Below are positions 30,933 to 40,065 of a stretch of 64,000 nucleotides of DNA, piece by piece. A program made the position numbers and the translations under genes. The DNA lies in contig NZ_LT906450.1 of the NCBI RefSeq assembly GCF_900187265.1, positions 2,657,444-2,721,443 on the forward strand, read 5' to 3'. Position 1 is the stretch's first letter, and every line of letters starts with the position of its first letter. Under the pieces are notes generated by a model. That model was not told the DNA's origin and made no database searches. It worked only from the letters and a program-made list of their open reading frames with translations. Source of the DNA: Rhodococcus rhodochrous. Its GTDB lineage: Bacteria; Actinomycetota; Actinomycetes; Mycobacteriales; Mycobacteriaceae.

Positions 30933-32644
30933 ACCGCGTCGTGCGAGTCGGCAACTGCTCCGGCTTCTACGGCGACCGTCTGTCGGCGATGCGCGAGATG
31001 CTCGAAAGCGGGGAACTCGACTACCTGACCGGCGACTACCTCGCGGAACTGACGATGCTCATCCTCGGTCGTGACCGTCTGAAGAATCCGGATCTCGGTT
31101 ACGCCAAGACCTTCCTGCGGCAGGCCGAGGACTGCATGGGGCTCGCCCTCGACAAGGGCGTGCGGATCGTCGCGAACGCGGGAGGTCTCAACCCTGCGGG
31201 TCTGGCCGCGGCGCTGCGCACGGTTGCAGATCGGCTGGGTCTGTCGCCGCGCATCGCCCACGTCGAAGGTGACGATCTCCTCACTCGCATCGACGAGTTC
31301 GGTTTCGCCGCCGACCCGCGCCCGCTCACCGCGAACGCATATCTTGGTGCGTGGGGCATCGCGCGGTGCCTCGATGCCGGAGCCGACATCGTCGTGACCG
31401 GACGCGTTACCGACGCATCGGTGATCGTCGGTCCCGCCGCCGCCCATTTCGGTTGGGCTCCCGACGACTTCGATGCGCTCGCCGGTGCTGTTGTCGCAGG
31501 GCACGTCATCGAATGCGGCACCCAGGCGACCGGCGGAAACTATGCGTTCTTCACCGAACTCGATGACCTCGTCCGCCCCGGATTCCCCGTCGCCGAGATC
31601 GAGGCCGACGGCGCGGCGACGATCACCAAGCAGCCGGGCAGCGGAGGAGCCGTCACCGTCGGCACGGTCACCGCACAACTGCTGTACGAGGTGACGGGCG
31701 GACGCTACGCGAACCCCGACGTCACCGCGCGCATCGACACCGTCATGCTGAGCCGGGAAGCACCCGATCGTGTCCGCATCACCGGGGTGAAGGGCGAACC
31801 ACCCCCACCGACCCTGAAGGTGTGCCTCAACGCGCTCGCCGGGTTCTACAACGAGGTCGTCTTCGTCCTGACCGGACTGGACATCGATGCGAAGGCCCAG
31901 TTGGTGCGAGCTCAGATGGAATCGAACCTGCCGAGACGACCTGCCGAACTCGAGTGGACCCTCGCGCGCACCGACCATGCCGATGCCGACACCGAGGAAA
32001 CCGCGAGCGCTCTGCTGCGCTGCACTGCGCGCGATCCCGACCCCGACGTCGTCGGACGCGCATTCACCTCCACGGCAGTCGAGTTCGCCCTTGCCGGCTA
32101 TCCCGGGTTCTTCGTCACCGCCCCGCCCGGCTCGGGCACCGCCTACGGGGTCTACACGGCCGAGTACGTCGCAGCGACGCGCGTGCCGCACATCGCAGTG
32201 CTGGCCGACGGCACACGCGTCGACATCCCCACCGCGCCGATCACCCGGGCCCTCGAACCGTTGCCGGACCCGGGCGGGCCCGCGCCTCTGCCGCCCGGGC
32301 AGACTCGTCGCGTTCCGCTCGGCACGATCGCCGGTGCCCGAAGCGGTGACAAGGGCGGTGACGCCAACATCGGAGTGTGGGTCCGATCCGACGACGAATG
32401 GCAGTGGCTTGCAAACACTCTCACCGTCGAGACGCTGAAGGATCTGCTTCCCGAGGTCGAACCCTTGTCCGTCACGCGTCATCTGCTTCCGAATCTGCGG
32501 GCGGTGAACTTCGTGATCGAGGGAATCCTCGGTCGCGGCGTCGCCTCCCGCGCTCGCTTCGACCCGCAGGCCAAGGGGCTCGGTGAATGGTTGCGAGCCC
32601 GATACATCGACATCCCCACCGTCCTGCTGGAGAAACACACGTGA
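30929..32644 (+). CDS. AtuA-family acyclic terpene utilisation protein (DUF1446)
   Basis: 571 aa from the GTG at 30929. Family hallmarks: 'VGNCSGFYGDRLSAMREMLE', 'DYLTGDYLAELTMLILGRD', 'RIVANAGGLNPAGLAAALR', 'ADIVVTGRVTDASVIVGPAA' and 'GHVIECGTQATGGNYAFFTE'. The C-terminal part, 'GARSGDKGGDANIGVWVRS' and 'LRAVNFVIEGILGRGV', is the separate AtuA-like ferredoxin-fold domain fused in longer members. AtuA is required for citronellol/geraniol use in Pseudomonas; its reaction is undefined. It heads an operon with an acyl-CoA carboxylase. Confidence 0.92.
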   Translation: MNRVVRVGNCSGFYGDRLSAMREMLESGELDYLTGDYLAELTMLILGRDRLKNPDLGYAKTFLRQAEDCMGLALDKGVRIVANAGGLNPAGLAAALRTVADRLGLSPRIAHVEGDDLLTRIDEFGFAADPRPLTANAYLGAWGIARCLDAGADIVVTGRVTDASVIVGPAAAHFGWAPDDFDALAGAVVAGHVIECGTQATGGNYAFFTELDDLVRPGFPVAEIEADGAATITKQPGSGGAVTVGTVTAQLLYEVTGGRYANPDVTARIDTVMLSREAPDRVRITGVKGEPPPPTLKVCLNALAGFYNEVVFVLTGLDIDAKAQLVRAQMESNLPRRPAELEWTLARTDHADADTEETASALLRCTARDPDPDVVGRAFTSTAVEFALAGYPGFFVTAPPGSGTAYGVYTAEYVAATRVPHIAVLADGTRVDIPTAPITRALEPLPDPGGPAPLPPGQTRRVPLGTIAGARSGDKGGDANIGVWVRSDDEWQWLANTLTVETLKDLLPEVEPLSVTRHLLPNLRAVNFVIEGILGRGVASRARFDPQAKGLGEWLRARYIDIPTVLLEKHT

Positions 32645-34239
32645 GCACCTTGATCTCGACCCTCGATCCCGGCTCCACCGAATACGGCGCGGCCGCCGAG
32701 ACGATGCGTGCTCGCCTGGCCGAACTCGACATCGAACACGGCAGGGCCCTTGCCGGCGGAGGAGAGAAATACGTTCGGCGACACCACGACCGCGGCAAGT
32801 TGCTTGCGCGGGAGAGGATCGAACTGCTCCTCGACCCCGACTCGCCGTTCCTCGAGCTCTCACCGCTCGCGGCCTGGGGCACCGAGTTTCCCGTCGGAGG
32901 CAGCGTCGTCACCGGCATCGGTGTGATCGAAGGCGTCGAATGTGTCATCGCGGCTCACGACCCCACCGTCCGCGGCGGCACCAGCAATCCGTGGACACTG
33001 CGCAAGACGCTGCGTGCCGACGACATCGCTCTGCAGAACCGGATGCCGCTGATCACCCTCGTCGAATCCGGTGGCGCGGATCTGCCCACGCAGAAGGAAG
33101 TGTTCATCCCCGGCGGCCGACTCTTCCGTGATCTGACCCGGTTGTCGGCGGCAGGTATCCCGACGATCGCGTTGGTGTTCGGCAATTCGACCGCCGGAGG
33201 CGCGTACATCCCTGGAATGTCCGACCACGTGGTGATGATCGAGAAGCGGTCGAAGGTGTTCCTCGCCGGTCCGCCGCTGGTGAAGATGGCCACCGGTGAG
33301 GAATCGGACGACGAGTCACTCGGCGGCGCCGAGATGCACGCCCGTATCTCGGGTCTGGCCGACCACTTCGCGGTCGACGAACAGGACGCGGTGCGCATCG
33401 GTCGCAGCATCGTGCGGCGTCTCAACCACCGCAAGGCCGGCCCGGCACCCTGGACGGAGGTACGCGACCCCCGGTACGACGCCGAGGAGCTGCTCGGGAT
33501 CGTCCCCGAGGATCTTCGGCGGCCCTTCGATCCGCGGGAAGTCATCGCCCGCGTGGTCGACGATTCCGACTTCGACGAGTTCAAACCGCTCTACGGGTCG
33601 TCGCTCGTGACCGGATGGGCACAGGTGCACGGCTATCCGATCGGGATTCTCGCCAACGCGCGCGGCGTGCTGTTCAACGAGGAATCGCAGAAGGCAGCGC
33701 AGTTCATCCAACTCGCCAACCGTGCCGATACGCCGCTGTTGTTCCTGCACAACACCACCGGATACATGGTGGGACGGGAATACGAGGAACGCGGCATGAT
33801 CAAACACGGGGCGATGATGATCAACGCGGTCGCCAACTCCACGGTGCCGCACATCTCCATCCTCATCGGCGCGTCCTACGGCGCCGGCCACTACGGCATG
33901 TGCGGACGTGCCTTCGATCCGCGGTTCCTGTTCGCGTGGCCCAGCGCCAAGTCTGCGGTCATGGGAGGCGCCCAACTGGCCGGGGTCATCTCTCTCGTGG
34001 GCCGTGCGGCCGCGCAGGCACGCGGCCAGGACTTCGACGAGGCCGCCGACGAGGCGATGCGCGCGGCGGTCGAGAACCAGATCGAAGCCGAATCGCTGCC
34101 GATGTTCCTGTCCGGTCGTCTCTACGACGACGGCATCATCGACCCCCGCGATACCCGCACCGTGCTGGGACTGTGCCTGTCGGCCGTTGCCACCGCCCCG
34201 ATCAGAGGCGCCGAATCCTTCGGCGTCTTCCGGATGTGA
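32641..34239 (+). CDS. Acyl-CoA carboxylase beta (carboxyltransferase) subunit, AtuC/MccB-like
   Basis: 532 aa from the GTG at 32641 (GTGA overlap). Carboxyltransferase motifs: 'FELSPLAAWGTEF'-type start, 'ITLVESGGADLPTQKEVFIP', 'NSTAGGAYIPGMSDHVVMIE', 'DEESLGGAEMHARISGLADH'-like segment and 'LFLHNTTGYMVGREYEERGM' with 'GASYGAGHYGMCGRAFDPRF'. These match the geranyl-CoA / 3-methylcrotonyl-CoA carboxylase branch rather than propionyl-CoA carboxylase. Works with the alpha subunit 7 bases downstream. Confidence 0.93.
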   Translation: MSTLISTLDPGSTEYGAAAETMRARLAELDIEHGRALAGGGEKYVRRHHDRGKLLARERIELLLDPDSPFLELSPLAAWGTEFPVGGSVVTGIGVIEGVECVIAAHDPTVRGGTSNPWTLRKTLRADDIALQNRMPLITLVESGGADLPTQKEVFIPGGRLFRDLTRLSAAGIPTIALVFGNSTAGGAYIPGMSDHVVMIEKRSKVFLAGPPLVKMATGEESDDESLGGAEMHARISGLADHFAVDEQDAVRIGRSIVRRLNHRKAGPAPWTEVRDPRYDAEELLGIVPEDLRRPFDPREVIARVVDDSDFDEFKPLYGSSLVTGWAQVHGYPIGILANARGVLFNEESQKAAQFIQLANRADTPLLFLHNTTGYMVGREYEERGMIKHGAMMINAVANSTVPHISILIGASYGAGHYGMCGRAFDPRFLFAWPSAKSAVMGGAQLAGVISLVGRAAAQARGQDFDEAADEAMRAAVENQIEAESLPMFLSGRLYDDGIIDPRDTRTVLGLCLSAVATAPIRGAESFGVFRM

Positions 34240-34246
34240 GGTTCCC

Positions 34247-36283
34247 GTGACCGAATCGACCATCACCTCGGTGCTCGTGGCGAATCGTGGGGAGATCGCC
34301 CGCCGCGTGTTCGCTTCGTGCCGTCGGGCCGGACTCGGCGCGATCGCGGTGTTCTCCGATGCCGACGCGGACAGTCCGCACGTCGACGACGCCGATGCCG
34401 CCGTGCGACTTGCGGGAGTCACCCCTGCCGAGACCTACCTCGACGGGAAGAAGATCGTCGCCGCTGCGCTGGCGGCCGGTGCCGACGCGGTCCATCCGGG
34501 TTACGGGTTCCTGTCCGAGAACGCCGGATTCGCGCGTACTGTGCTCGACGCGGGGTTGAACTGGATCGGACCGCGCCCGGACTCGATCGAACGGATGGGT
34601 TCGAAGGTCGCAGCCAAGAAGATGATGGCCGACGCCGGTGTCCCGGTTCTCGCCGAACTCGACCCCGCCGACATCACCGACGCCGACCTCCCGGTGCTCG
34701 TCAAGGCATCCGCAGGCGGCGGAGGACGCGGAATGCGGGTGGTGCGAACGTTGGCCGACCTGCCTGGGCAACTCGATGCTGCCCGCCGGGAGGCCGCGTC
34801 GGCGTTCGGCGACCCGACGGTGTTCTGCGAGCGGTACCTCGAGAACGGACGGCACGTCGAGGTCCAGATCCTCGCGGACCGACACGGCACGGTATGGGCA
34901 GTGGGCGAACGTGAATGCTCGATCCAACGGCGCCACCAGAAGGTGATCGAGGAGGCACCCTCACCACTCGTCGATGCGATCGAGGGGATGCGCCCGCGCC
35001 TGTTCGACGCCGCCAGGCGTGCCGCACAGGCCATCGGATACGAAGGCGCCGGCACCGTCGAGTTCCTCGCGGACGGCTCGGGGCAGTTCCACTTCCTGGA
35101 GATGAACACGCGGCTGCAGGTCGAGCACCCCGTCACCGAATGCACGACCGGGCTCGATCTCGTCGATCTCCAGTTCCGCATCGCCGACGGTGACCCCCTC
35201 GACCCCGAACCACCCCCGGTACACGGCCATTCCGTGGAGGCCAGGCTCTACGCCGAGGACCCGGCCCGGGACTGGCAACCGCAGTCCGGCACCGTGCACC
35301 GGTTCGCGCTGCCGCAAGAGGCACGCGAGTTCGACGTGCTCCGGCACACCGGTGTGCGTGTCGACTCCGGTGTCGTCGCGGGAACGGAGGTCGGCGTCCA
35401 CTACGACGCGATGCTCGCCAAGGTCATCTCGTACGCGCCGACCCGCGACCGCGCGGTGCGTCTACTGGCGTCGACGCTGACGCGCACCGAGATCCACGGC
35501 ATCGTCACCAACCGCGATCTCCTCGTCGCGGTGCTGCGACATTCCGCCTTCCGTGCGGGGGAGACCGACACGGCCTTCTTCGACACCCATGGACTTGCGG
35601 AACTGTCGGCGCCGATCGCCTCCGCGCAGGCGGAAGCGATCTCCGCAATCGCCGCCGCTCTGGCGGAGTCGGCCGCCAACCGTGCCGCTGCCACGGTGAA
35701 TGCGGGTCTGCCCTCGGGATGGCGGAATCTGCCGTCGCAGCCGCAGGTCAAACGATTCACAGGCGTTCACGACGACCACGAGGTGCACTACCGGATCACG
35801 CGCGACGGTGTCCGCATCGACGGCCGGGATGACCTCGGCGTCGTGGGGTTCACCCCGGATCGCGTCGTTCTGGATGTCGACGGTGTCCGCCGAGTTTTCG
35901 CAGTTGCGCGGTACGGCGACGCGGTGCACGTCGACTCGTCGCTAGGACCGGTGCGATTGACCGCAGTACCGCGCTTCGTCGACCCCACCGCCCGGATCGC
36001 TACAGGATCACTGCTCGCACCCATGCCGGGATCGGTGACCAGGCTCGGTGCTGCCGTCGGCGACGTGGTGGACGCGGGCAGGCCGCTCGTGTGGATCGAA
36101 GCGATGAAGATGGAGCACACCGTCACCGCACCCACCGCCGGCACCCTCACGACACTCGCCGTCGAGGTCGGCGATCAGGTCGCCGTCGGCGCCGTCCTCG
36201 CTGTCGTCACGCCACACGACGAGGCCGCACCGGACGAGAGCCCCGACAACGAAGGGGGCCACCACCTCGAGGAGTTGTCATGA
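34247..36283 (+). CDS. Acyl-CoA carboxylase alpha subunit (biotin carboxylase and biotin carrier)
   Basis: 678 aa from the GTG at 34247. Biotin carboxylase: 'SVLVANRGEIARRVFASCRR', the ATP-grasp loop 'VKASAGGGGRGMRVVRTL', 'RECSIQRRHQKVIEEAPSP' and 'EMNTRLQVEHPVTECTTGLD'. The biotin carrier at the C-terminus has 'EAMKMEH' with Lys621 as biotin site. Carboxylates biotin, then the beta subunit passes CO2 to a branched enoyl-CoA such as geranyl-CoA or methylcrotonyl-CoA. Overlaps the next ATG. Confidence 0.95.
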   Translation: MTESTITSVLVANRGEIARRVFASCRRAGLGAIAVFSDADADSPHVDDADAAVRLAGVTPAETYLDGKKIVAAALAAGADAVHPGYGFLSENAGFARTVLDAGLNWIGPRPDSIERMGSKVAAKKMMADAGVPVLAELDPADITDADLPVLVKASAGGGGRGMRVVRTLADLPGQLDAARREAASAFGDPTVFCERYLENGRHVEVQILADRHGTVWAVGERECSIQRRHQKVIEEAPSPLVDAIEGMRPRLFDAARRAAQAIGYEGAGTVEFLADGSGQFHFLEMNTRLQVEHPVTECTTGLDLVDLQFRIADGDPLDPEPPPVHGHSVEARLYAEDPARDWQPQSGTVHRFALPQEAREFDVLRHTGVRVDSGVVAGTEVGVHYDAMLAKVISYAPTRDRAVRLLASTLTRTEIHGIVTNRDLLVAVLRHSAFRAGETDTAFFDTHGLAELSAPIASAQAEAISAIAAALAESAANRAAATVNAGLPSGWRNLPSQPQVKRFTGVHDDHEVHYRITRDGVRIDGRDDLGVVGFTPDRVVLDVDGVRRVFAVARYGDAVHVDSSLGPVRLTAVPRFVDPTARIATGSLLAPMPGSVTRLGAAVGDVVDAGRPLVWIEAMKMEHTVTAPTAGTLTTLAVEVGDQVAVGAVLAVVTPHDEAAPDESPDNEGGHHLEELS

Positions 36284-37059
36284 CCGAACCCGATCCGGTG
36301 GTGGTGCGTCACGCCGTCGACCACGGCACTGCGACACTGACCCTCGACTCACCGCACAACCGCAACGCCCTGTCCGTCCCGCTGCTGACGCAACTGAGCC
36401 GCGGACTCGACGACGCGGCTTCCGACCCCGACGTCCGCGCGGTCGTCCTCACTCATATCGGTGGAACATTCTGTGCTGGAGCGGATCTGAGTAATTCATC
36501 CGGGTCCGCGCAGGAGACGGTTGCCGCACGCACCCGTGACATGGCTGCCTTGCTCCGGCAGATCCTGGAACTCCCCAAACCGGTCCTGGCCCGCATCGAC
36601 GGGCACGTCCGCGCCGGCGGCATGGGTCTGATCGGGGCCTGCGACATCGTCGTCGCCGGGCCCGCCTCTACATTCGCGCTCACCGAGGCACGGCTCGGTC
36701 TGGCCGCCTCCATCATCTCCTTGACCGTGCTCCCGCGGTTGTCGTCGCGCGCGGCTGCACGCTATTTCCTGACCGGCGAACGGTTCGGCCCCGAGGAGGC
36801 GTGCTCCGAGGGGCTCGTCACCCTGTCGGTAGCCGATACCGGAGCGGTGCTAGTGGAGTTGCTCGCGGAGATCCGTGCATGCTCACCGCAAGGCCTGGCC
36901 GAATCGAAACGTCTCGTCACGCAGCGCATCCTCGAGGACTTCGATCGCTACGGAGACGACCTGGCAGCACGTTCGGCACAGATGTTCGGTTCCGAGGAAG
37001 CCACGGAAGGGATGACGGCGTTTCTGCAGAAGCGGCGCCCGTGGTGGGATATTCGGTGA
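36280..37059 (+). CDS. Enoyl-CoA hydratase/isomerase, AtuE/LiuC-like
   Basis: 259 aa; the ATG at 36280 overlaps the preceding stop (ATGA). Crotonase fold: 'TLTLDSPHNRNALSVPLLTQ', oxyanion-hole segments 'GTFCAGADLSNS' and 'HVRAGGMGLIGACDIVVAGP', 'FALTEARLGLAASIISLTVL'. The second catalytic Glu position reads 'EARLGL', in line with isohexenylglutaconyl- or methylglutaconyl-CoA hydratases. Completes the carboxylase-hydratase steps of the Atu/Liu route. No dehydrogenase (AtuD/LiuA) or lyase is present in the window. Confidence 0.9.
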   Translation: MTEPDPVVVRHAVDHGTATLTLDSPHNRNALSVPLLTQLSRGLDDAASDPDVRAVVLTHIGGTFCAGADLSNSSGSAQETVAARTRDMAALLRQILELPKPVLARIDGHVRAGGMGLIGACDIVVAGPASTFALTEARLGLAASIISLTVLPRLSSRAAARYFLTGERFGPEEACSEGLVTLSVADTGAVLVELLAEIRACSPQGLAESKRLVTQRILEDFDRYGDDLAARSAQMFGSEEATEGMTAFLQKRRPWWDIR

Positions 37060-37128
37060 CGGCGTGTCACTCGAGGATCCCGTGTTCCGTCCATCGGAAC
37101 CAGGGTGCGAGTCGGTAGTCGAGGCACG

Positions 37129-38106
37129 ATGGGAGACGGTGTGGACCAGGTGACGTTCGCCGATGTGCAGGAAGCGGACGATCGAATCGGCAACAGTGTC
37201 CGCCGCGCTACGGTGGCGCGTATCGGCATGGACACGAATGTCGAAGGTGCCTCCTACGATCTGTATTTCGCACTGGAGTTCATGCAGCACACCGGATCGT
37301 TCAAGGCCCGCGGCGCACAGAACTTCCTGCGGGCGCATCGGGAGCAGGGATCCCTGCCCGACGCCGGCGTCACGATCGCGTCCGGCGGTAATGCGGGACT
37401 GGCGTGTGCATGGGCAGCGCAGGAACACCGGGTTCCCGCTACCGTGTTCCTCCCCGAGACGGCCCCGCAGATCAAGGTGGATCGGTTGCGCAGTTACGGG
37501 GCGGATGTGCGACTCGTCGGAGTGGAATACGCCGAGGCACAGTTCGCCTGTAGCGAGTTCGCCGCGAGCAGCGGAGCTCTCATCTCCCATGCCTACGACC
37601 ACCCGCTGATCGCCGCCGGTGCCGGAACGGTGATGACGGACATCCTCTCCCAGGTTCCCGACCTGAACACAGTGGTGGTCGCGGTCGGTGGTGGGGGACT
37701 GTTCTCAGGGGTCGCTGCAGTTGCACACCACCACGGTGTGCAGACCGTTGCTGTCGAACCGGAGAACTGTCGAGCGCTCAACGCCGCACTCGGGACGGGA
37801 AGTCCGGTCGATGTTCCCGTCGACTCGGTGGCGGCGGATTCACTCGGTGCCCGCCGCGTGTCCGCTATGGCGCTCGCAACCGCGCAGAACGCCCTGGTGC
37901 GGTCGGTTACCGTGTCCGATCAGGCGATCGTGCAGGCACGGCAATCACTGTGGGACGAGTACCGCCTGGTTGTCGAGCATGCAGCCTCGACTGCCCTGGC
38001 CGGCGCCCGCGGTGCAGGAGACCATCTCCCTGCGCCCGGGGAGAAGGTCTGCGTCATTCTGTGCGGAGCGAACACCGATCCTGCCGACCTCGTACCGGGC
38101 AGATGA
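37129..38106 (+). CDS. PLP-dependent serine/threonine dehydratase-like protein
   Basis: 325 aa from the ATG at 37129; a GTG at 37141 is an alternative. PLP lysine in 'HTGSFKARGAQNFLRAH', substrate loop 'IASGGNAGLACAWAAQE', phosphate loop 'VAVGGGGLFSGVAAVAHH' and C-terminal 'VCVILCGANTDPADL'. This is the fold-type II dehydratase/racemase family. It deaminates Ser/Thr or a related beta-hydroxy amino acid. Separate from the Atu operon by 69 bases with no terminator evident. Confidence 0.9.
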   Translation: MGDGVDQVTFADVQEADDRIGNSVRRATVARIGMDTNVEGASYDLYFALEFMQHTGSFKARGAQNFLRAHREQGSLPDAGVTIASGGNAGLACAWAAQEHRVPATVFLPETAPQIKVDRLRSYGADVRLVGVEYAEAQFACSEFAASSGALISHAYDHPLIAAGAGTVMTDILSQVPDLNTVVVAVGGGGLFSGVAAVAHHHGVQTVAVEPENCRALNAALGTGSPVDVPVDSVAADSLGARRVSAMALATAQNALVRSVTVSDQAIVQARQSLWDEYRLVVEHAASTALAGARGAGDHLPAPGEKVCVILCGANTDPADLVPGR

Positions 38107-38151
38107 GCGCTCTTCGTGGGGAATCGCTTGCTGTCAGGAGTACCGACGCTG

Positions 38152-38805
38152 TCACGGTTGTAGGCCCAAGCGGATCGCGAACACGACCAGCTGTGCCCGG
38201 TCACGAGCGCCGAGTTTGAGCATCGCGCGCGAGACGTGCGTGCGCACGGTGTCGGGGCTGACGACCAGCTCGTCGGCGATCTCCTTGTTCGAGCGTCCCG
38301 TCGCGACCCAGGCGACGACCTCGCGTTCCCGCGCCGTGAGGTCCCCGATACGAGGGTGCGGTTGCGCGGTGTCCTGCGTGTGGACGAAGTGCTCGATCAC
38401 GCGCCGGGTGACCGACGGCGCGAGCAGCGATCCGCCGTCGGCGACGACGCGCACAGCATCGAGCAGAGCCGTCGGCTCCGCGTCCTTGAGCAGGAATCCG
38501 CTCGCGCCGGCATGCAATGCCTCGAAGACGTATTCGTCCAGTTCGAAGGTCGTGAGCATCACGACGCGGACATCTCGCAGCGCAGGGTCGGCGGTGATCC
38601 GGCGCAAGACCTCGAGGCCGTCGGGTGCCGGCATGCGGATGTCGCACAGAACGACGTCGGGGCGGGTGTGCGCCACGACTGCGAGCGCCTCGATGCCGCC
38701 GGCCGCCTCACCGACGACCTCGATATCCGGTTCGGAGGCGAACAACGTCCGCAGTCCTACCCGGACGAGGGCCTGATCGTCGACGAGCACCACCCGCACG
38801 GTCAC
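38152..38805 (-). CDS. NarL/FixJ-type response regulator
   Basis: 217 aa. Receiver domain with 'RVVLVDDQALVRVGLRTLF', phospho-acceptor Asp in 'PDVVLCDIRMPAPDGLEVL', Thr in 'VVMLTTFELDEYVFEAL' and Lys in 'GFLLKDAEPTALL'. LuxR-type helix-turn-helix 'LTAREREVVAWVATGRSNKE' and 'SPDTVRTHVSRAMLKLGARD'. Its ATG overlaps the kinase stop by four bases. The pair is divergent from an ABC exporter, its likely target. Confidence 0.95.
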   Translation of the reverse strand: MTVRVVLVDDQALVRVGLRTLFASEPDIEVVGEAAGGIEALAVVAHTRPDVVLCDIRMPAPDGLEVLRRITADPALRDVRVVMLTTFELDEYVFEALHAGASGFLLKDAEPTALLDAVRVVADGGSLLAPSVTRRVIEHFVHTQDTAQPHPRIGDLTAREREVVAWVATGRSNKEIADELVVSPDTVRTHVSRAMLKLGARDRAQLVVFAIRLGLQP

Positions 38806-39944
38806 AGCGAGTCCTCCACACGCTCGGACGCACCGACGGGGAGCACTGCCCGCACGACGAATCCGCGTTCGGGTCCGGGCTCGGCGATGAGCGTTCCACC
38901 GAGGGCCGCCGCCCGATCCTCCATCGCGCGAAGCCCGAGTCCGCCGGTGGAGGCGCTCGTGGTGCGGCCACGTCCGTCGTCGGCGACCCGCACGGTCACG
39001 GCCCGTCCTTCGTCAGCTATTTCGACGATCACCGTGTCTGCCTGCGCATGCCGCAGAACGTTGGTCATCGCCTCCGCCACGATCGAATACGCGACATGAT
39101 CGACGTCGGTGGGCAGCGGGTGTGCCGGCACCTGCACGTCGACGACGAGTCCGGCAGCCCGGATCCGGTCGACGAGGACCGGAAGGTCGGCGAGACCGCG
39201 CTGCGGCCGGCGTTCGGCGGTGTCTCCGGTGAGGGTCGTGAGTTCTGCACGCAGTTCACCGAGCGCATCGCGACTCGTGTCGCGGATGGCGACCAGCGCG
39301 TCCCGCACCGCGTCGGGATCGCGGTCGAGCACGTGCAGTGCGACGCCGGCCTGCATCGCGATCACCGCAAGTCCGTGCCCGACCCCGTCGTGCAGGTCGC
39401 GGGCGATCCGTAGTTGTTCCTCGGTCGCAGCGCGGCGGACCCGTTCGGCGTTCGCATCCCGCCGTGCCGACCGCCAGAGACCCACCGCAGCGGCAGCGAC
39501 GGCGATGGCCGCGGTGCCGAGCGTCTGCCACATCGCGACCCACGCGGGATACCCGGTGACGACGACCCGTGCCGTCATCCCGACGGCCAGCACGAGACCT
39601 GCAACAAGGCCCGGGACAGCGAGCTCGCGGACCGGCCTCGCACTCGACGCACCGAACGCCGCCAGGGCGGGTAGGAGGTAGATCGGCCCGTCGGCGCCGC
39701 CGGTCGCGAAGTACACCCCCAGGAGTGCAGGTACCGCGACCAGGGCTGTTCGCGGCCATCGCGTTGCGGTCAGCGCGACTCCGACGCACGCCGCTGCGAG
39801 TACACCCGCGCCGATCATCGCGGGCAGCGGTCGCATGCTGTTCGCCCCGAGCGTCGCCACCGTGGCCAGGGCAGCGAGAGTGACCGCGAACCCCACGCGG
39901 AGCATCACCGGCTCGGCGACCGCACGGCTGTGATCGATTTCCAC
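38802..39944 (-). CDS. Sensor histidine kinase (HisKA_3 / DesK-like)
   Basis: 380 aa from the GTG at 39944; an ATG at 39905 would also include all helices. Four or five N-terminal membrane segments are followed by the H-box 'RIARDLHDGVGHGLAVIAMQ' and an ATPase domain with 'AYSIVAEAMTNVLRHAQADT', 'VRVADDGRGRTTSASTGGLG' and 'LRAMEDRAAALGGTL'. Detects an envelope or membrane signal and phosphorylates the coupled response regulator. Confidence 0.92.
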   Translation of the reverse strand: MEIDHSRAVAEPVMLRVGFAVTLAALATVATLGANSMRPLPAMIGAGVLAAACVGVALTATRWPRTALVAVPALLGVYFATGGADGPIYLLPALAAFGASSARPVRELAVPGLVAGLVLAVGMTARVVVTGYPAWVAMWQTLGTAAIAVAAAAVGLWRSARRDANAERVRRAATEEQLRIARDLHDGVGHGLAVIAMQAGVALHVLDRDPDAVRDALVAIRDTSRDALGELRAELTTLTGDTAERRPQRGLADLPVLVDRIRAAGLVVDVQVPAHPLPTDVDHVAYSIVAEAMTNVLRHAQADTVIVEIADEGRAVTVRVADDGRGRTTSASTGGLGLRAMEDRAAALGGTLIAEPGPERGFVVRAVLPVGASERVEDSL

Positions 39945-40065
39945 ATCATCCGACGCTAGCCGCGCCGGCCTGTCGACTCGGCACGCATTCCGTACGCAAT
40001 TCTGCGTAGCTCGATCACGCCCGTCGGCGGACGACCACGGTGCCTTTCCGGACCACGATCGGAGC

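Noticed and set aside
30860..32863. 667-codon minus-strand frame opposite the AtuA gene
   Set aside because: Shadow of a well-supported family protein on the plus strand.
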